From Cohnella faecalis (GTDB lineage Bacteria > Bacillota > Bacilli > Paenibacillales > Paenibacillaceae): DNA of 64,000 nucleotides. The notes under the pieces were generated by a model, which ran no database searches, had not been told where the DNA came from, and was given only the letters and a program-made list of their open reading frames with translations. Where the stretch lies: assembly GCF_003570905.1 (NCBI RefSeq), contig NZ_QXJM01000030.1:94064-158063 (forward strand), in the 5' to 3' direction. Shown here in pieces: positions 36,542 through 45,653 of the stretch. Numbering within the stretch: the stretch's first letter is position 1; each line of letters begins with the position of its first letter. The position numbers were made by a program, and so were the translations under genes.

Positions 36542-37621
36542 TTAAGGAGCAATCTCCTTTTTGCTCCGGCTGCGAGTGCCGCGGGTTGCGGGTTTATCGC
36601 CGGTCGGCGTGTCGGCAACGGAATCGGCTGCGGAAACTTTCGATTTCGAGCTGCGGGCAGGACGATTAGTGGAGGGCGAGACTTTCGACGTTTTGTCGCT
36701 GGTTGCGTTCTCGACCGCTACAGGGTCATCCTCCGATGCCCCCGCTTTCGACTTGCCGCCGGTCGCTTTCCTCGCGCCTGCTTTACTTGCGGCCGATTTT
36801 CCCGTCAAAGCTTGACCGCCCATACCTGCCGCCGCCCCGCCTCCCGGCTTAACCGCCTCCAGACTCGCTTGCAGCGCCGCCATCAGATCGATGACGTTCG
36901 TTCTTTCCGCGGCCGGAGCGGTGACCACATCGGCGCCTTCTCCGGACACTTTGCGTTGAATGGCTTCGAGCAAAGCCGACCTGTAATCGTCGGTATATTT
37001 TTCGGGCTCGAACGGAGTGGAGAGCTGCTCGATCAGCATCTTGGCCATCGTTAGCTCCCGTTCGTTGATGGCAGCCGTCTTTTCGGGCAAATTCGGCACT
37101 TGAGCGAGCGCCCGGATCTCGTCGGGAAAATGCATCGTCTCCATGCATATGCAATTATCGACGGCCCGGATAGCGGCAAGGCTGCTCTTGCTTCGGATCG
37201 CCACCTTGGCAATGCCGATCTTGCCGGACTGCCGCATCGCTTCAAGCAGCAGGCTGTATGCACCGGAGCCCGCCTGATCGGGCGACAAGTAGTACGCCTT
37301 CTGGTAATATAGCGGATCGATTTCCGTCAAGTCGACAAAATCCAAAATTTGAATCGTGCGCGTCGTATCCGGCTTGATCGCATCCAATTCCTCGGAATCG
37401 AACAGCACGAACCGCCCTTTTTCATACTCGTAGCCCCGCGAAATTTCTTCCCACTCCACCTGCTTGTCGCAATGAGGGCAAGTGCGGACGTTGGCGATCG
37501 GGGTGCCGCATTCCTTGTGAATGTAGCGCAGATGAACGTCTTTATCCTCTGTCGCGGTGAACATTTTGACGGGGACGTGGACGAGACCGAAGCTGATCGC
37601 GCCTTTCCAGACGGTATGCAT
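36542..37621 (-). CDS. ku: Ku protein for non-homologous end joining
   Basis: A 359-residue Ku-bridge protein starting Met-His-Thr-Val-Trp-Lys-Gly-Ala-Ile-Ser-Phe-Gly-Leu-Val. It has the Cys-Gly-Thr-Pro...Cys-Pro-His-Cys pair motif, Tyr-Tyr-Leu-Ser-Pro-Asp, and a core of about 265 residues. The long, low-complexity tail rich in Lys, Ser, Ala and Thr is longer than in most Firmicute Ku proteins and resembles DNA-binding Lys tails. Ku caps broken ends and recruits LigD, whose polymerase and ligase are encoded near 25 kb. The start at 37621 follows GGGAGAGCGG. Two degraded copies lie at 47818-48875 and 48886-49817. Confidence 0.93.
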   Translation of the reverse strand: MHTVWKGAISFGLVHVPVKMFTATEDKDVHLRYIHKECGTPIANVRTCPHCDKQVEWEEISRGYEYEKGRFVLFDSEELDAIKPDTTRTIQILDFVDLTEIDPLYYQKAYYLSPDQAGSGAYSLLLEAMRQSGKIGIAKVAIRSKSSLAAIRAVDNCICMETMHFPDEIRALAQVPNLPEKTAAINERELTMAKMLIEQLSTPFEPEKYTDDYRSALLEAIQRKVSGEGADVVTAPAAERTNVIDLMAALQASLEAVKPGGGAAAGMGGQALTGKSAASKAGARKATGGKSKAGASEDDPVAVENATSDKTSKVSPSTNRPARSSKSKVSAADSVADTPTGDKPATRGTRSRSKKEIAP

Positions 37622-37782
37622 AAGAACCGCTCTCCCTTCACGATAAGCTATTGGGCAGCTCCGGGTATGGTTCCGGCTGCATTGTCCAAAGGGTGCCCCA
37701 TCCGTATGCAAATCAATCGCCGCGGGCATATTGTTTGAAGGTTATCCAACGCCAAAAACAGCGTGAAGGAGCATATGCCATT

Positions 37783-37965
37783 ATGGACGCCGAAGAGGAA
37801 GACGTGCAGCCGGTTTCCGCCGATGCGAAGCACGAAGGAAAAGACGCCTATGACATGGACATCGATCGGATGATTAACGAAGGACTCGGCGGCGGGCAGG
37901 TTACGATTCACAACGGGCTAATTACCGAATCCTCTACGGATTACATGGAGGCGGACAATCCATGA
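37783..37965 (+). CDS. Small acidic protein, unknown function
   Basis: A 60-residue acidic protein from ATG 37783, 12 bases after AAGGAG. It is rich in Asp and Glu in the first half, then has Met-Ile-Asn-Glu-Gly-Leu-Gly-Gly-Gly and a Thr-rich end. The stop overlaps the spore-protein start by 4 bases, so the two are co-translated and this one is likely also made in spores. I do not recognise a named family. Confidence 0.62.
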   Translation: MDAEEEDVQPVSADAKHEGKDAYDMDIDRMINEGLGGGQVTIHNGLITESSTDYMEADNP

Positions 37966-38153
37966 AAGCCGAACGCGCCAGGGAAATATACGAATCCGAG
38001 AGCACCTATCCTGTGCAGCTGGATGACGGTCAGCCGGTATGGATCGAGAACGTTGACGTCGCCAATGGGGTTGCGACGGTGCAAGTAGGGGCAAAGCCTA
38101 CGAATACGCAGACGGTTGCGGTGGAGCGGCTTCAAGAAGGACGGCAGCAATGA
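37962..38153 (+). CDS. sspH: H-type small acid-soluble spore protein
   Basis: A 63-residue protein. The opening Lys-Ala-Glu-Arg-Ala-Arg-Glu-Ile-Tyr-Glu-Ser, the central Val-Trp-Ile-Glu-Asn-Val-Asp, and Ala-Thr-Val-Gln-Val match the SspH family, minor spore-core proteins made in the forespore. It is near the usual 59-60 residues. It places this organism among endospore formers and puts the divergent ku gene next to a spore locus. A clean terminator follows. Confidence 0.85.
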   Translation: MKAERAREIYESESTYPVQLDDGQPVWIENVDVANGVATVQVGAKPTNTQTVAVERLQEGRQQ

Positions 38154-38156
38154 GAA

Positions 38157-38196
38157 AAACCGGCGGAGAGCGGAGGCTCTTCGCCGGTTTATTTTT
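38157..38196 (+). terminator. Terminator after the spore-protein gene
   Basis: AAACCGGCG (38157-38165) pairs with CGCCGGTTT (38182-38190), with an inner AGAGC/GCTCT stem, followed by ATTTTTG. Confidence 0.88.
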
Positions 38197-38262
38197 GAAA
38201 CATTTCAATTGGGTAAGTATAATAAAAATGAAGTGCCAAACTTTTCTGGGGAGTGAGTACCG

Positions 38263-38826
38263 ATGCATGACGTAGCGATTATCGGAGCGGGTCCGGCCGG
38301 GGCCAGCGCCGCATTGTTCACGGCCAAGGCGGGCAAGTCGACGCTGCTCATCGACAGCGATCAAAGCATGACGAAGCGCGCGTGGCTGTTGAATCACTAT
38401 GGGGTAGAAGAAATCAGCGGCCCCGACCTTGTGGAAATCGGCAAAAAGCAAGCCGCCAAATTCGGCGCTGAAATCGTTGCGGACAAAGCGACGAAGCTGA
38501 TCGCCGGAGACGGCTTCGTGACGATCGAGACGGAAAAGGGCTCCTTCGAGGCGACTCACGTCATCATCGCAACGGGCGTATTCGCGGATTTGGCGGAAGC
38601 GAGCGACATTCGGACCAAGCCCGGCACCGAGCCTCGCATCAAGACGGTCGTCGATGCGACGCCGGAAGGCAAGACGAGCCTCGACAATGTCTGGGCGGCG
38701 GGCACGGCGGCAGGCGTCAGCGTGCATACGATCATTACGGCCGGGGACGGGGCGAAGGTGGCTATCAATGTCATCAGCGAGCTCAACGGCACCCGGTACG
38801 TCGATCACGATGTGCTAAAAAGCTAA
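38263..38826 (+). CDS. FAD-dependent oxidoreductase, small thioredoxin-reductase-like
   Basis: A 187-residue single-domain flavoprotein. The FAD motif Gly-Ala-Gly-Pro-Ala-Gly is at residues 8-13, Ile-Ile-Ala-Thr-Gly comes in the middle, and Asp-Asn-Val-Trp-Ala-Ala-Gly-Thr at the C-terminal FAD site. It lacks the NADPH domain and Cys-x-x-Cys pair of true thioredoxin reductases, so it is a truncated-family member whose electron donor is unknown. GGGGAGTGAG precedes the ATG. Broken copies lie at 46622-47187 and 50435-50983. Confidence 0.82.
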   Translation: MHDVAIIGAGPAGASAALFTAKAGKSTLLIDSDQSMTKRAWLLNHYGVEEISGPDLVEIGKKQAAKFGAEIVADKATKLIAGDGFVTIETEKGSFEATHVIIATGVFADLAEASDIRTKPGTEPRIKTVVDATPEGKTSLDNVWAAGTAAGVSVHTIITAGDGAKVAINVISELNGTRYVDHDVLKS

Positions 38827-38832
38827 CGAAAG

Positions 38833-38873
38833 AAAGAGCCTTTCGTCCCGTATCGGATGAAGGGCTCTTTTTT
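38833..38873 (+). terminator. Terminator after the flavoprotein gene
   Basis: AAAGAGCC (38833-38840) pairs with GGCTCTTT (38863-38870), extended by imperfect TTTC/GAAG pairing, followed by a T run. Confidence 0.8.
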
Positions 38874-39010
38874 GCGCAAGCCAAAGCAACTTTCCCGACA
38901 TGAGTCGGAAGGAAGATGCTTTCGGATGCCGAATGCTTTACTATGGAGAAATTACCTCAACCTATATGAACTCTGCACGAAGAGGACAACCCGACGAAAG
39001 GAATGGATTC

Positions 39011-39796
39011 ATGTCTACCATCGATGAACGAAGGCTTGCGGTACTCATTGACGCCGATAACGTTCCTTATAAGAACATCAAAGGAATCATGGAGGAAATC
39101 GCCAAGCACGGAACCCCGACGATCAAGCGGATTTACGCGGATTGGACGGCACCGACGGCGGCCGGCTGGAAAAGCGTCCTGCTGGAGAACGCCATAACTC
39201 CTATCCAGCAATACGGCTATACCACGGGGAAAAACTCGACCGATTCGGCGATGATCATCGATGCGATGGACATTCTTTATTCCGAGAAAGTCGAAGGGTT
39301 TTGCATCATTTCCAGCGACAGCGATTTTACGAGACTCGTCACCCGTCTCCGCGAAGCGGGAATGAAGGTGTTCGGGTTCGGCGAGAGGAAGACCCCCAAT
39401 CCGTTCATCGCCGCTTGCGACAAATTCACTTATATTGAAATCATCCATAACCCGGATCGAAAAGCATCCTCCGACGCAGGCAGTGAAGCGAAAAAAGAGA
39501 ATGTCGCAGTCAAGGAGCACAAGCACGGGACGCTTCCTGTCGGAGACGAAATCATCGGCCTGATCTCGGCTTCTATCAATGACGTGGACGACGAGAACGG
39601 CTGGGCTTTCCTTGCGGTCGTCGGCAACCTGATCTTGAAGAAGAAGCCCGACTTCGATCCGCGCAACTTCGGCTTCGCCAAGCTTACGCCGCTTATTAAA
39701 AGCTTGAAGCAATTTGAAATCGAAGAACGGGAATCCGGCGATTCGAAGATCAAGCATGTTTACGTAAGGAACCAGCCAATTAGGCGTTTCGAGTAG
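39011..39796 (+). CDS. NYN-domain nuclease-like protein with LOTUS/OST-HTH domain
   Basis: A 261-residue protein. The N-terminal NYN/LabA-like PIN-fold domain has Leu-Ile-Asp-Ala-Asp-Asn, Lys-Asn-Ser-Thr-Asp and Ile-Ser-Ser-Asp-Ser-Asp-Phe, placing the acidic metal residues expected of an RNase. After a charged linker (about residues 158-178), the C-terminal 75 residues fit an OST-HTH/LOTUS RNA-binding domain ending Lys-His-Val-Tyr-Val-Arg. The pairing is known in bacteria, and its RNA target is unknown. The start at 39011 follows AAAGGA. Broken copies are at 45654-46437 and 51163-51941. Confidence 0.87.
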   Translation: MSTIDERRLAVLIDADNVPYKNIKGIMEEIAKHGTPTIKRIYADWTAPTAAGWKSVLLENAITPIQQYGYTTGKNSTDSAMIIDAMDILYSEKVEGFCIISSDSDFTRLVTRLREAGMKVFGFGERKTPNPFIAACDKFTYIEIIHNPDRKASSDAGSEAKKENVAVKEHKHGTLPVGDEIIGLISASINDVDDENGWAFLAVVGNLILKKKPDFDPRNFGFAKLTPLIKSLKQFEIEERESGDSKIKHVYVRNQPIRRFE

Positions 39797-39811
39797 GATG
39801 TTGTCATTCGA

Positions 39812-39856
39812 CAGGTTATCTCAAGGTCTTAGGACCTTTGAGGTAGCCTTTTTAGT
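39812..39856 (+). terminator. Terminator after the NYN-LOTUS gene
   Basis: A 16-base imperfect stem, AGGTTATCTCAAGGTC against GGACCTTTGAGGTAGCCT, with a TTA loop and TTTTTAG following. Confidence 0.85.
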
Positions 39857-39890
39857 TTATTTGCGTTTTATTTGTTAGTTTTATCCATTT

Positions 39891-39902
39891 TGTCATATGA
39901 CA
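39891..39902. promoter_or_regulatory. Perfect 12-base palindrome upstream of a small ORF
   Basis: TGTCATATGACA, with a further TGACA nine bases on. It lies 70 bases before the 46-residue ORF in an AT-rich region without strong promoter boxes. It could be an operator. It is unchanged in the copies at 45549-45560 and 52036-52047. Confidence 0.45.
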
Positions 39903-39972
39903 TAAAAATGACAGCTATCACTATTCGTCAAGTTATTTATGGACTATATTTGCTAGTAGAAGGAGGGGTATT

Positions 39973-40113
39973 ATGCCTCATTTTTACTTCCGCGAAATAT
40001 GGACGCCCATGAGACTGATCGGGATTAAGATATTCCAGGACGATCAAGGTAGTATTTGGTACAAGCTATTCAACGGTCGAAGAAGACGAATTCGGAAAAG
40101 CTCCGTTTCGTAG
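39973..40113 (+). CDS. 46-residue basic small protein, unknown
   Basis: ATG 39973 follows AAGGAGGGG, one of the best ribosome sites in the window. The peptide begins Met-Pro-His-Phe-Tyr-Phe-Arg-Glu-Ile-Trp, contains Trp-Tyr-Lys-Leu-Phe-Asn-Gly, and ends in a run of arginines. A terminator follows 25 bases after the stop. It is the only gene intact in all three copies (also 45338-45478 and 52118-52258). I do not know a family for it. Confidence 0.6.
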   Translation: MPHFYFREIWTPMRLIGIKIFQDDQGSIWYKLFNGRRRRIRKSSVS

Positions 40114-40137
40114 CTCCAACAATGACAGATCTAAGGG

Positions 40138-40163
40138 CCTATCGCACAGCGGTAGGTTTTTTT
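40138..40163 (+). terminator. Terminator after the small ORF
   Basis: CCTATCGC (40138-40145) pairs with GCGGTAGG (40149-40156), one G-T pair, followed by seven T. The forward copy near 52,300 has six T, an indel between the copies. Confidence 0.8.
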
Positions 40164-40198
40164 GTATGATTCGAGGGAACAAATTTCGCAGCTTGCGA

Positions 40199-40207
40199 TG
40201 CTATAAT
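40199..40207 (+). promoter_or_regulatory. Extended -10 promoter of the GyrI-like gene
   Basis: TGCTATAAT, a perfect extended -10, 43 bases before the start. No good -35 is visible, as is common for extended -10 promoters. Confidence 0.6.
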
Positions 40208-40249
40208 GGTGTTACTATGACTGACCGGGGAGTACCGGAAAGGGAGACG

Positions 40250-40768
40250 ATGCGAATGGCTAATCAAATAAGCGGCGCTTCATCGCAGCCGCGATTCATG
40301 CGGAAAGAACGTTTTTTTCTGGTTGGGGCACAGCGGTACACGGACAACGGACAAGCGTCCATCGTTCAAGCATGGGACGAGCTGCTAGAGCGCCTCGACG
40401 AAATTCCGGATCGGAGCGAGCCGGCCGTCATGATCGGATTCGAGGATTATTCGCGGGGCTGCGAGCTCGTTCCCGGGCAAATGCCGAAGTTTCATTACAT
40501 AGCGGCGGCGGAAGTGGATCGGATCACGGATGTGCCGGACGGGCTGTTCTCCAAGGAAGTTCAGGAGGCGGAGTATGCGGTATTCTCTCTGCGAGGGCCG
40601 TTGTCGAATATTTCCGGATTGTTCCGGTACATCTACGACGAATGGCTGCCTGCCTCCGAATATCGACTCGATCCGCAGATGATGGCGGATTTCGAATATT
40701 ATCGGGAGCCGGTGAACGATCGGAACGACGCGCGCGTCGATATTTACATTCCAATCGTGCCCAAATAG
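40250..40768 (+). CDS. GyrI-like effector-binding domain protein
   Basis: A 172-residue protein matching the GyrI-like/AraC effector-binding fold: Glu-Pro-Ala-Val-Met-Ile-Gly-Phe-Glu-Asp, Phe-His-Tyr-Ile-Ala-Ala-Ala-Glu-Val, Ala-Val-Phe-Ser-Leu-Arg-Gly-Pro, and Trp-Leu-Pro-Ala-Ser-Glu-Tyr, ending Asp-Ile-Tyr-Ile-Pro-Ile. There is no DNA-binding domain, so it is a stand-alone small-molecule binding protein. ATG 40250 follows GGAAAGGGAGA; ATG 40256 is an alternative. Copies are at 44686-45202 (broken) and 52394-52912 (intact). Confidence 0.83.
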   Translation: MRMANQISGASSQPRFMRKERFFLVGAQRYTDNGQASIVQAWDELLERLDEIPDRSEPAVMIGFEDYSRGCELVPGQMPKFHYIAAAEVDRITDVPDGLFSKEVQEAEYAVFSLRGPLSNISGLFRYIYDEWLPASEYRLDPQMMADFEYYREPVNDRNDARVDIYIPIVPK

Positions 40769-40827
40769 CGAAAATCAAGCAAACAAAATAGCCGGCTTCG
40801 AATGGAGCGCTCCTTTGCGAATGGCTC

Positions 40828-40856
40828 TTGACAAAGCGGCCAGGGGCGAATACATT
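40828..40856 (+). promoter_or_regulatory. Promoter of the GH13 gene
   Basis: TTGACA at 40828-40833 and TACATT at 40851-40856, spacer 17. A LacI-type operator begins nine bases after the -10, so bound repressor would block initiation. Confidence 0.78.
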
Positions 40857-40865
40857 TATTTTGAA

Positions 40866-40881
40866 ATGATAACGCAACCAT
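40866..40881. promoter_or_regulatory. LacI-type operator at the GH13 promoter
   Basis: ATGATAACGCAACCAT matches the operator ATGGTAACGATACCAT found before the GH78 gene at all but two positions. It covers the transcription start region. Copies are at 44574-44589 and 53010-53025. Confidence 0.72.
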
Positions 40882-40948
40882 TCGGATGTTGATGAGTCAA
40901 GCTCGATTTTTATGAATGCGCTGCCATAACCGGTGAGAGGGGGGCTTT

Positions 40949-42760
40949 ATGGAGAAGGCCGTTACATTCGGCGACAGCCGATTAGTATACGATTCGGCAT
41001 CCGGGTTGCCTTTGAGGTGGGAGAAGGAAGACGAAGCGCTAACCACGTTTGTTTTTCCCGAGCCCTTCGTCTCCCTCGAACTTAACGGAATCTCCGCCGC
41101 TAACGATGCCGAGCAAATGATTGCCATTCGTAACGTTATGCTGACGGGCGCAAGGTCGGAATTGATCCATGACGAGGTTAAGACCGTTTCGGAACGGGAA
41201 AAACGGCTCGTTATCCGGACGAAAATAGACGGTCATTGGGAATTGACGACAACGTTCCTCTATTGCGGAGATGCTTCCTTGGCCGTCAGCGTAGACGTAA
41301 AGACGACGAACGATTCGCGCAACCCTGTTTTGCGCGCCGTACGGCTGAATCTCGGAGGCTTCGGTTACCGCCGGCTTGACGAATGGGAGCTGCTCATGCC
41401 GGGATATATCCCGGAGCTTACCCTGCCTATCGATCTGCATCGCAAGCTGGACGGCTGCGAGGATCGGGCCGTGTTCGGAAGCCGCAAGAAGGATGAGCCG
41501 GGAAACGGCACTTCCATCATGGGCGTCTATCATGCCGAATCGGAATCGGCCATGTTGTCCTGGTGGATGAGCGACATGTTTCCTGCGGTATCGACGATGA
41601 CGCTGATTAAAGAAGAGGAGCAGCTGCGCCGGGAAAGCGTCGTCTATTGCCCGTGCGAGCTTGAACGCGGCGAGTCGATTTCCATAGGAACATTTTATAT
41701 GTCCCGAATGAAGGGCAGCCGTCTTGACGCGCTGAGGAAGGCGGCCGACGCTTTTCGAATCTATGTAAGATCGGATTCGCAGGCATTGGCCGGGCAAAAA
41801 ACGCTTAAAATATGCGAGCTCCATATCGGCGAGAAAATCGGACGAAAAACGTTCGACGATTACGACCAAATAGCGAAAAAACTCTCATACTTAAAAAGCC
41901 TCGGATTCAACGCGATACAGATTATGCCCTCTTTTCCTTTTCCGTCCTACTCCGTATACGACTATTTCAACCTCGACAAGACGTACGGCAGCGAGCGGGG
42001 ATTGAAAAATCTCGTTCGAACAGCAAAAAGACTAGGCTTGAAGGTCATAATCGATATGGTGCTGCATGGTCCTTTGGAGAAGGAGCCGGCAAGCTGGCGC
42101 ATGCCTCCGGGCGAATACGAATTCGATTCGCCGTATTTAACCGATCGAACGGGATGGTTTTCCCGTCATGAGTCCGGCGATTACGCCAGGACGTATACGC
42201 GATCGTTCGATTTGGCGAATCCGGAGCTGCGTCGCCATATCTCCGAAGCGATCGCTTACTATGCAGGGTCGGTCGGAATCGACGGCGTCCGGCTGGATGC
42301 CCAGACGTGGAATTTCTTCCCGAATTGGCGGCCCGAAGGCGGCAGAAAGCCTTATGAATCCATCTATGCCGGGTTTCGGATGATGGAGGAAATTCGTAAG
42401 GAAGCGAAGCGGCATTATCCCGATCTGATCTTCTACACGGAAGGGATGGGCCCTCTTGCGGCAAAGTACCACGAGTTTCGCTACAACTACGATTTTCATT
42501 GGATATACCCGGCATTATCGCCTGTCCGGGACGAACGGGGAATGTCGACGATGTTCTGGAACCCGGCATCGGAAAATACGCTGAGCTGGAGCGATCTGGC
42601 GCAATGGCTGGAAGAGCAAAGGACGACCGTCCCACGGGACTAACCATCGTTCATCAAACCGATTCCCACGATTCCCACGAATGGGCCGCTTTTTGGCAGG
42701 GACAATTCCATCGGGAAGCTTTCGGACTCGTCTGCACCGGGTACACGCGGCGTTGGCTTT
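40949..42760 (+). pseudogene. GH13-type alpha-glycosidase, copy 1, cut by fold-back
   Basis: The first 560 codons are clean. A beta-rich N-terminal region (about residues 1-275) is followed by a GH13 barrel: Asp-Met-Val-Leu-His-Gly (region I), Gly-Val-Arg-Leu-Asp-Ala (region II, nucleophile Asp) and Phe-Tyr-Thr-Glu-Gly-Met (region III, acid Glu). A C is missing near 42632 compared with 54777, and sequence from 42761 turns back on itself, so the 3' end is absent here. The intact gene can be read only by joining this copy to 54784-55299, giving about 735 residues. ATG 40949 follows GAGAGGGGGG. The substrate is unknown. Confidence 0.85.
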
Positions 42761-44507
42761 GTCCCTGCCAAAAGCGGCCCATTCGTGGGAATCGTGGAAT
42801 CGGTTTGATGAACGATGGTTAGTCCGGTGGGACGGTCGTCCTTTGCTCTTCCAGCCATTGCGCCAGATCGCTCCAGCTCAGCGTATTTTCCGATGCCGGG
42901 TTCCAGAACATCGTCGACATTCCCCGTTCGTCCCGGACAGGCGATAATGCCGGGTATATCCAATGAAAATCGTAGTTGTAGCGAAACTCGTGGTACTTTG
43001 CCGCAAGAGGGCCCATCCTTCCGTGTAGAAGATCAGATCGGGATAATGCCGCTTCGCTTCCTTACGAATTTCCTCCATCATCCGAAACCCGGCATAGATG
43101 GATTCATAAGGCTTTCTGCCGCCTTCGGGCCGCCAATTCGGGAAGAAATTCCACGTCTGGGCATCCAGCCGGACGCCGTCGATTCCGACCGACCCTGCAT
43201 AGTAAGCGATCGCTTCGGAGATATGGCGACGCAGCTCCGGATTCGCCAAATCGAACGATCGCGTATACGTCCTGGCGTAATCGCCGGACTCATGACGGGA
43301 AAACCATCCCGTTCGATCGGTTAAATACGGCGAATCGAATTCGTATTCGCCCGGAGGCATGCGCCAGCTTGCCGGCTCCTTCTCCAAAGGACCATGCAGC
43401 ACCATATCGATTATGACCTTCAAGCCTAGTCTTTTTGCTGTTCGAACGAGATTTTTCAATCCCGCTCGCTGCCGTACGTCTTGTCGAGGTTGAAATAGTC
43501 GTATACGGAGTAGGACGGAAAAGGAAAAGAGGGCATAATCTGTATCGCGTTGAATCCGAGGCTTTTTAAGTATGAGAGTTTTTTCGCTATTTGGTCGTAA
43601 TCGTCGAACGTTTTTCGTCCGATTTTCTCGCCGATATGGAGCTCGCATATTTTAAGCGTTTTTTGCCCGGCCAATGCCTGCGAATCCGATCTTACATAGA
43701 TTCGAAAAGCGTCGGCCGCCTTCCTCAGCGCGTCAAGACGGCTGCCCTTCATTCGGGACATATAAAATGTTCCTATGGAAATCGACTCGCCGCGTTCAAG
43801 CTCGCACGGGCAATAGACGACGCTTTCCCGGCGCAGCTGCTCCTCTTCTTTAATCAGCGTCATCGTCGATACCGCAGGAAACATGTCGCTCATCCACCAG
43901 GACAACATGGCCGATTCCGATTCGGCATGATAGACGCCCATGATGGAAGTGCCGTTTCCGGCTCATCCTTCTTGCGGCTTCCGAACACGGCCGATCCTCG
44001 CAGCCGTCCAGCTTGCGATGCAGATCGATAGGCAGGGTAAGCTCCGGGATATATCCCGGCATGAGCAGCTCCATTCGTCAAGCCGGCGGTAACCGAAGCC
44101 TCCGAGATTCAGCCGTACGGCGCGCAAACAGGGTTGCGCGAATCGTTCGTCGTCTTTACGTCTACGCTGACGGCCAAGGAAGCATCTCCGCAATAGAGGA
44201 ACGTTGTCGTCAATTCCCAATGACCGTCTATTTTCGTCCGGATAACGAGCCGTTTTTCCCGTTCCGAAACGGTCTTAACCTCGTCATGGATCAATTCCGA
44301 CCTTGCGCCCGTCAGCATAACGTTACGAATGGCAATCATTTGCTCGGCATCGTTAGCGGCGGAGATTCCGTTAAGTTCGAGGGAGACGAAGGGCTCGGGA
44401 AAAACAAACGTGGTTAGCGCTTCGTCTTCCTTCTCCCACCTCAAAGGCAACCCGGATGCCGAATCGTATACTAATCGGCTGTCGCCGAATGTAACGGCCT
44501 TCTCCAT
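42761..44507 (-). pseudogene. GH13 gene, inverted copy, 3' truncated and frameshifted
   Basis: Reverse copy of 40949-42703. It is open only in pieces (44507-44109, 43941-43456, 43648-42878), broken by one-base differences. For example a G is lost in the Gly-rich run near 43965, and a G is lost beside Ser-Glu-Arg-Gly near 43462. Not a paralogue. Confidence 0.88.
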
Positions 44508-44573
44508 AAAGCCCCCCTCTCACGGTTATGGCAGCGCATTCATAAAAATCGAGCTTGACTCATCAACATCCGA

Positions 44574-44589
44574 ATGGTTGCGTTATCAT
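44574..44589. promoter_or_regulatory. LacI-type operator, inverted copy
   Basis: ATGGTTGCGTTATCAT, the exact reverse complement of the operator at 40866-40881. Part of the fold-back copy. Confidence 0.6.
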
Positions 44590-44685
44590 TTCAAAATAAA
44601 TGTATTCGCCCTGGCCGCTTTGTCAAGAGCCATTCGCAAAGGAGCGCTCCATTCGAAGCCGGCTATTTTGTTTGCTTGATTTTCG

Positions 44686-45202
44686 CTATTTGGGCACGAT
44701 TGGAATGTAAATATCGACGCGCGCGTCGTTCCGATCGTTCACCGGCTCCCGATAATATTCGAAATCCGCCATCATCTGCGGATCGAGTCGATATTCGGAG
44801 GCAGGCAGCCATTCGTCGTAGATGTACCGGAACAATCCGGAAATATTCGACAACGGCCCTCGCAGAGAGAATACCGCATACTCCGCCTCCTGAACTTCCT
44901 TGGAGAACAGCCCGTCCGGCACATCCGTGATCCGATCCACTTCCGCCGCCGCTATGTAATGAAACTTCGGCATTTGCCCGGGAACGAGCTCGCAGCCCCG
45001 CGAATAATCCTCGAATCCGATCATGACGGCCGGCTCGCTCCGATCCGAATTTCGTCGAGGCGCTCTAGCAGCTCGTCCCATGCTTGAACGATGGACGCTT
45101 GTCCGTTGTCCGTGTACCGCTGTGCCCAACCAGAAAAAAACGTTCTTTCCGCATGAATCGCGGCTGCGATGAAGCGCCGCTTATTTGATTAGCCATTCGC
45201 AT
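44686..45202 (-). pseudogene. GyrI-like gene, inverted copy, frameshifted
   Basis: Reverse copy of 40250-40768 with two one-base losses: one G in Ile-Pro-Asp-Arg near 45044, and one G in Val-Gly-Ala-Gln near 45126. Otherwise identical. Confidence 0.88.
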
Positions 45203-45337
45203 CGTCTCCCTTTCCGGTACTCCCCGGTCAGTCATAGTAACACCATTATAGCATCGCAAGCTGCGAAATTTGTTCCCTCGAATCATACAAAAAAACCTAC
45301 CGCTGTGCGATAGGCCTTAGATCTGTCATTGTTGGAG

Positions 45338-45478
45338 CTACGAAACGGAGCTTTTCCGAATTCGTCTTCTTCGACCGTTGAATAGCTTGTACCAAATACT
45401 ACCTTGATCGTCCTGGAATATCTTAATCCCGATCAGTCTCATGGGCGTCCATATTTCGCGGAAGTAAAAATGAGGCAT
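45338..45478 (-). CDS. 46-residue small protein, inverted copy
   Basis: An intact reverse copy of 39973-40113, with its ribosome site and upstream palindrome. It survives because it is short, and it should not be counted as a second gene if the fold-back is an artefact. Confidence 0.5.
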   Translation of the reverse strand: MPHFYFREIWTPMRLIGIKIFQDDQGSIWYKLFNGRRRRIRKSSVS

Positions 45479-45653
45479 AATACCCCTCCTTCTACTAGCA
45501 AATATAGTCCATAAATAACTTGACGAATAGTGATAGCTGTCATTTTTATGTCATATGACAAAATGGATAAAACTAACAAATAAAACGCAAATAAACTAAA
45601 AAGGCTACCTCAAAGGTCCTAAGACTTGAGATAACCTGTCGAATGACAACATC

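Larger units (their letters stand above)
36531..42703. repeat. Left arm of a 6-kb inverted repeat (reference copy)
   Basis: This segment reappears reverse-complemented at 42761-48884 and again in forward orientation at 48886-54905. Its genes read cleanly, so I take it as the true sequence. A 57-base spacer (42704-42760) separates the arms and matches the forward sequence found at 54848-54905. Confidence 0.93.
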
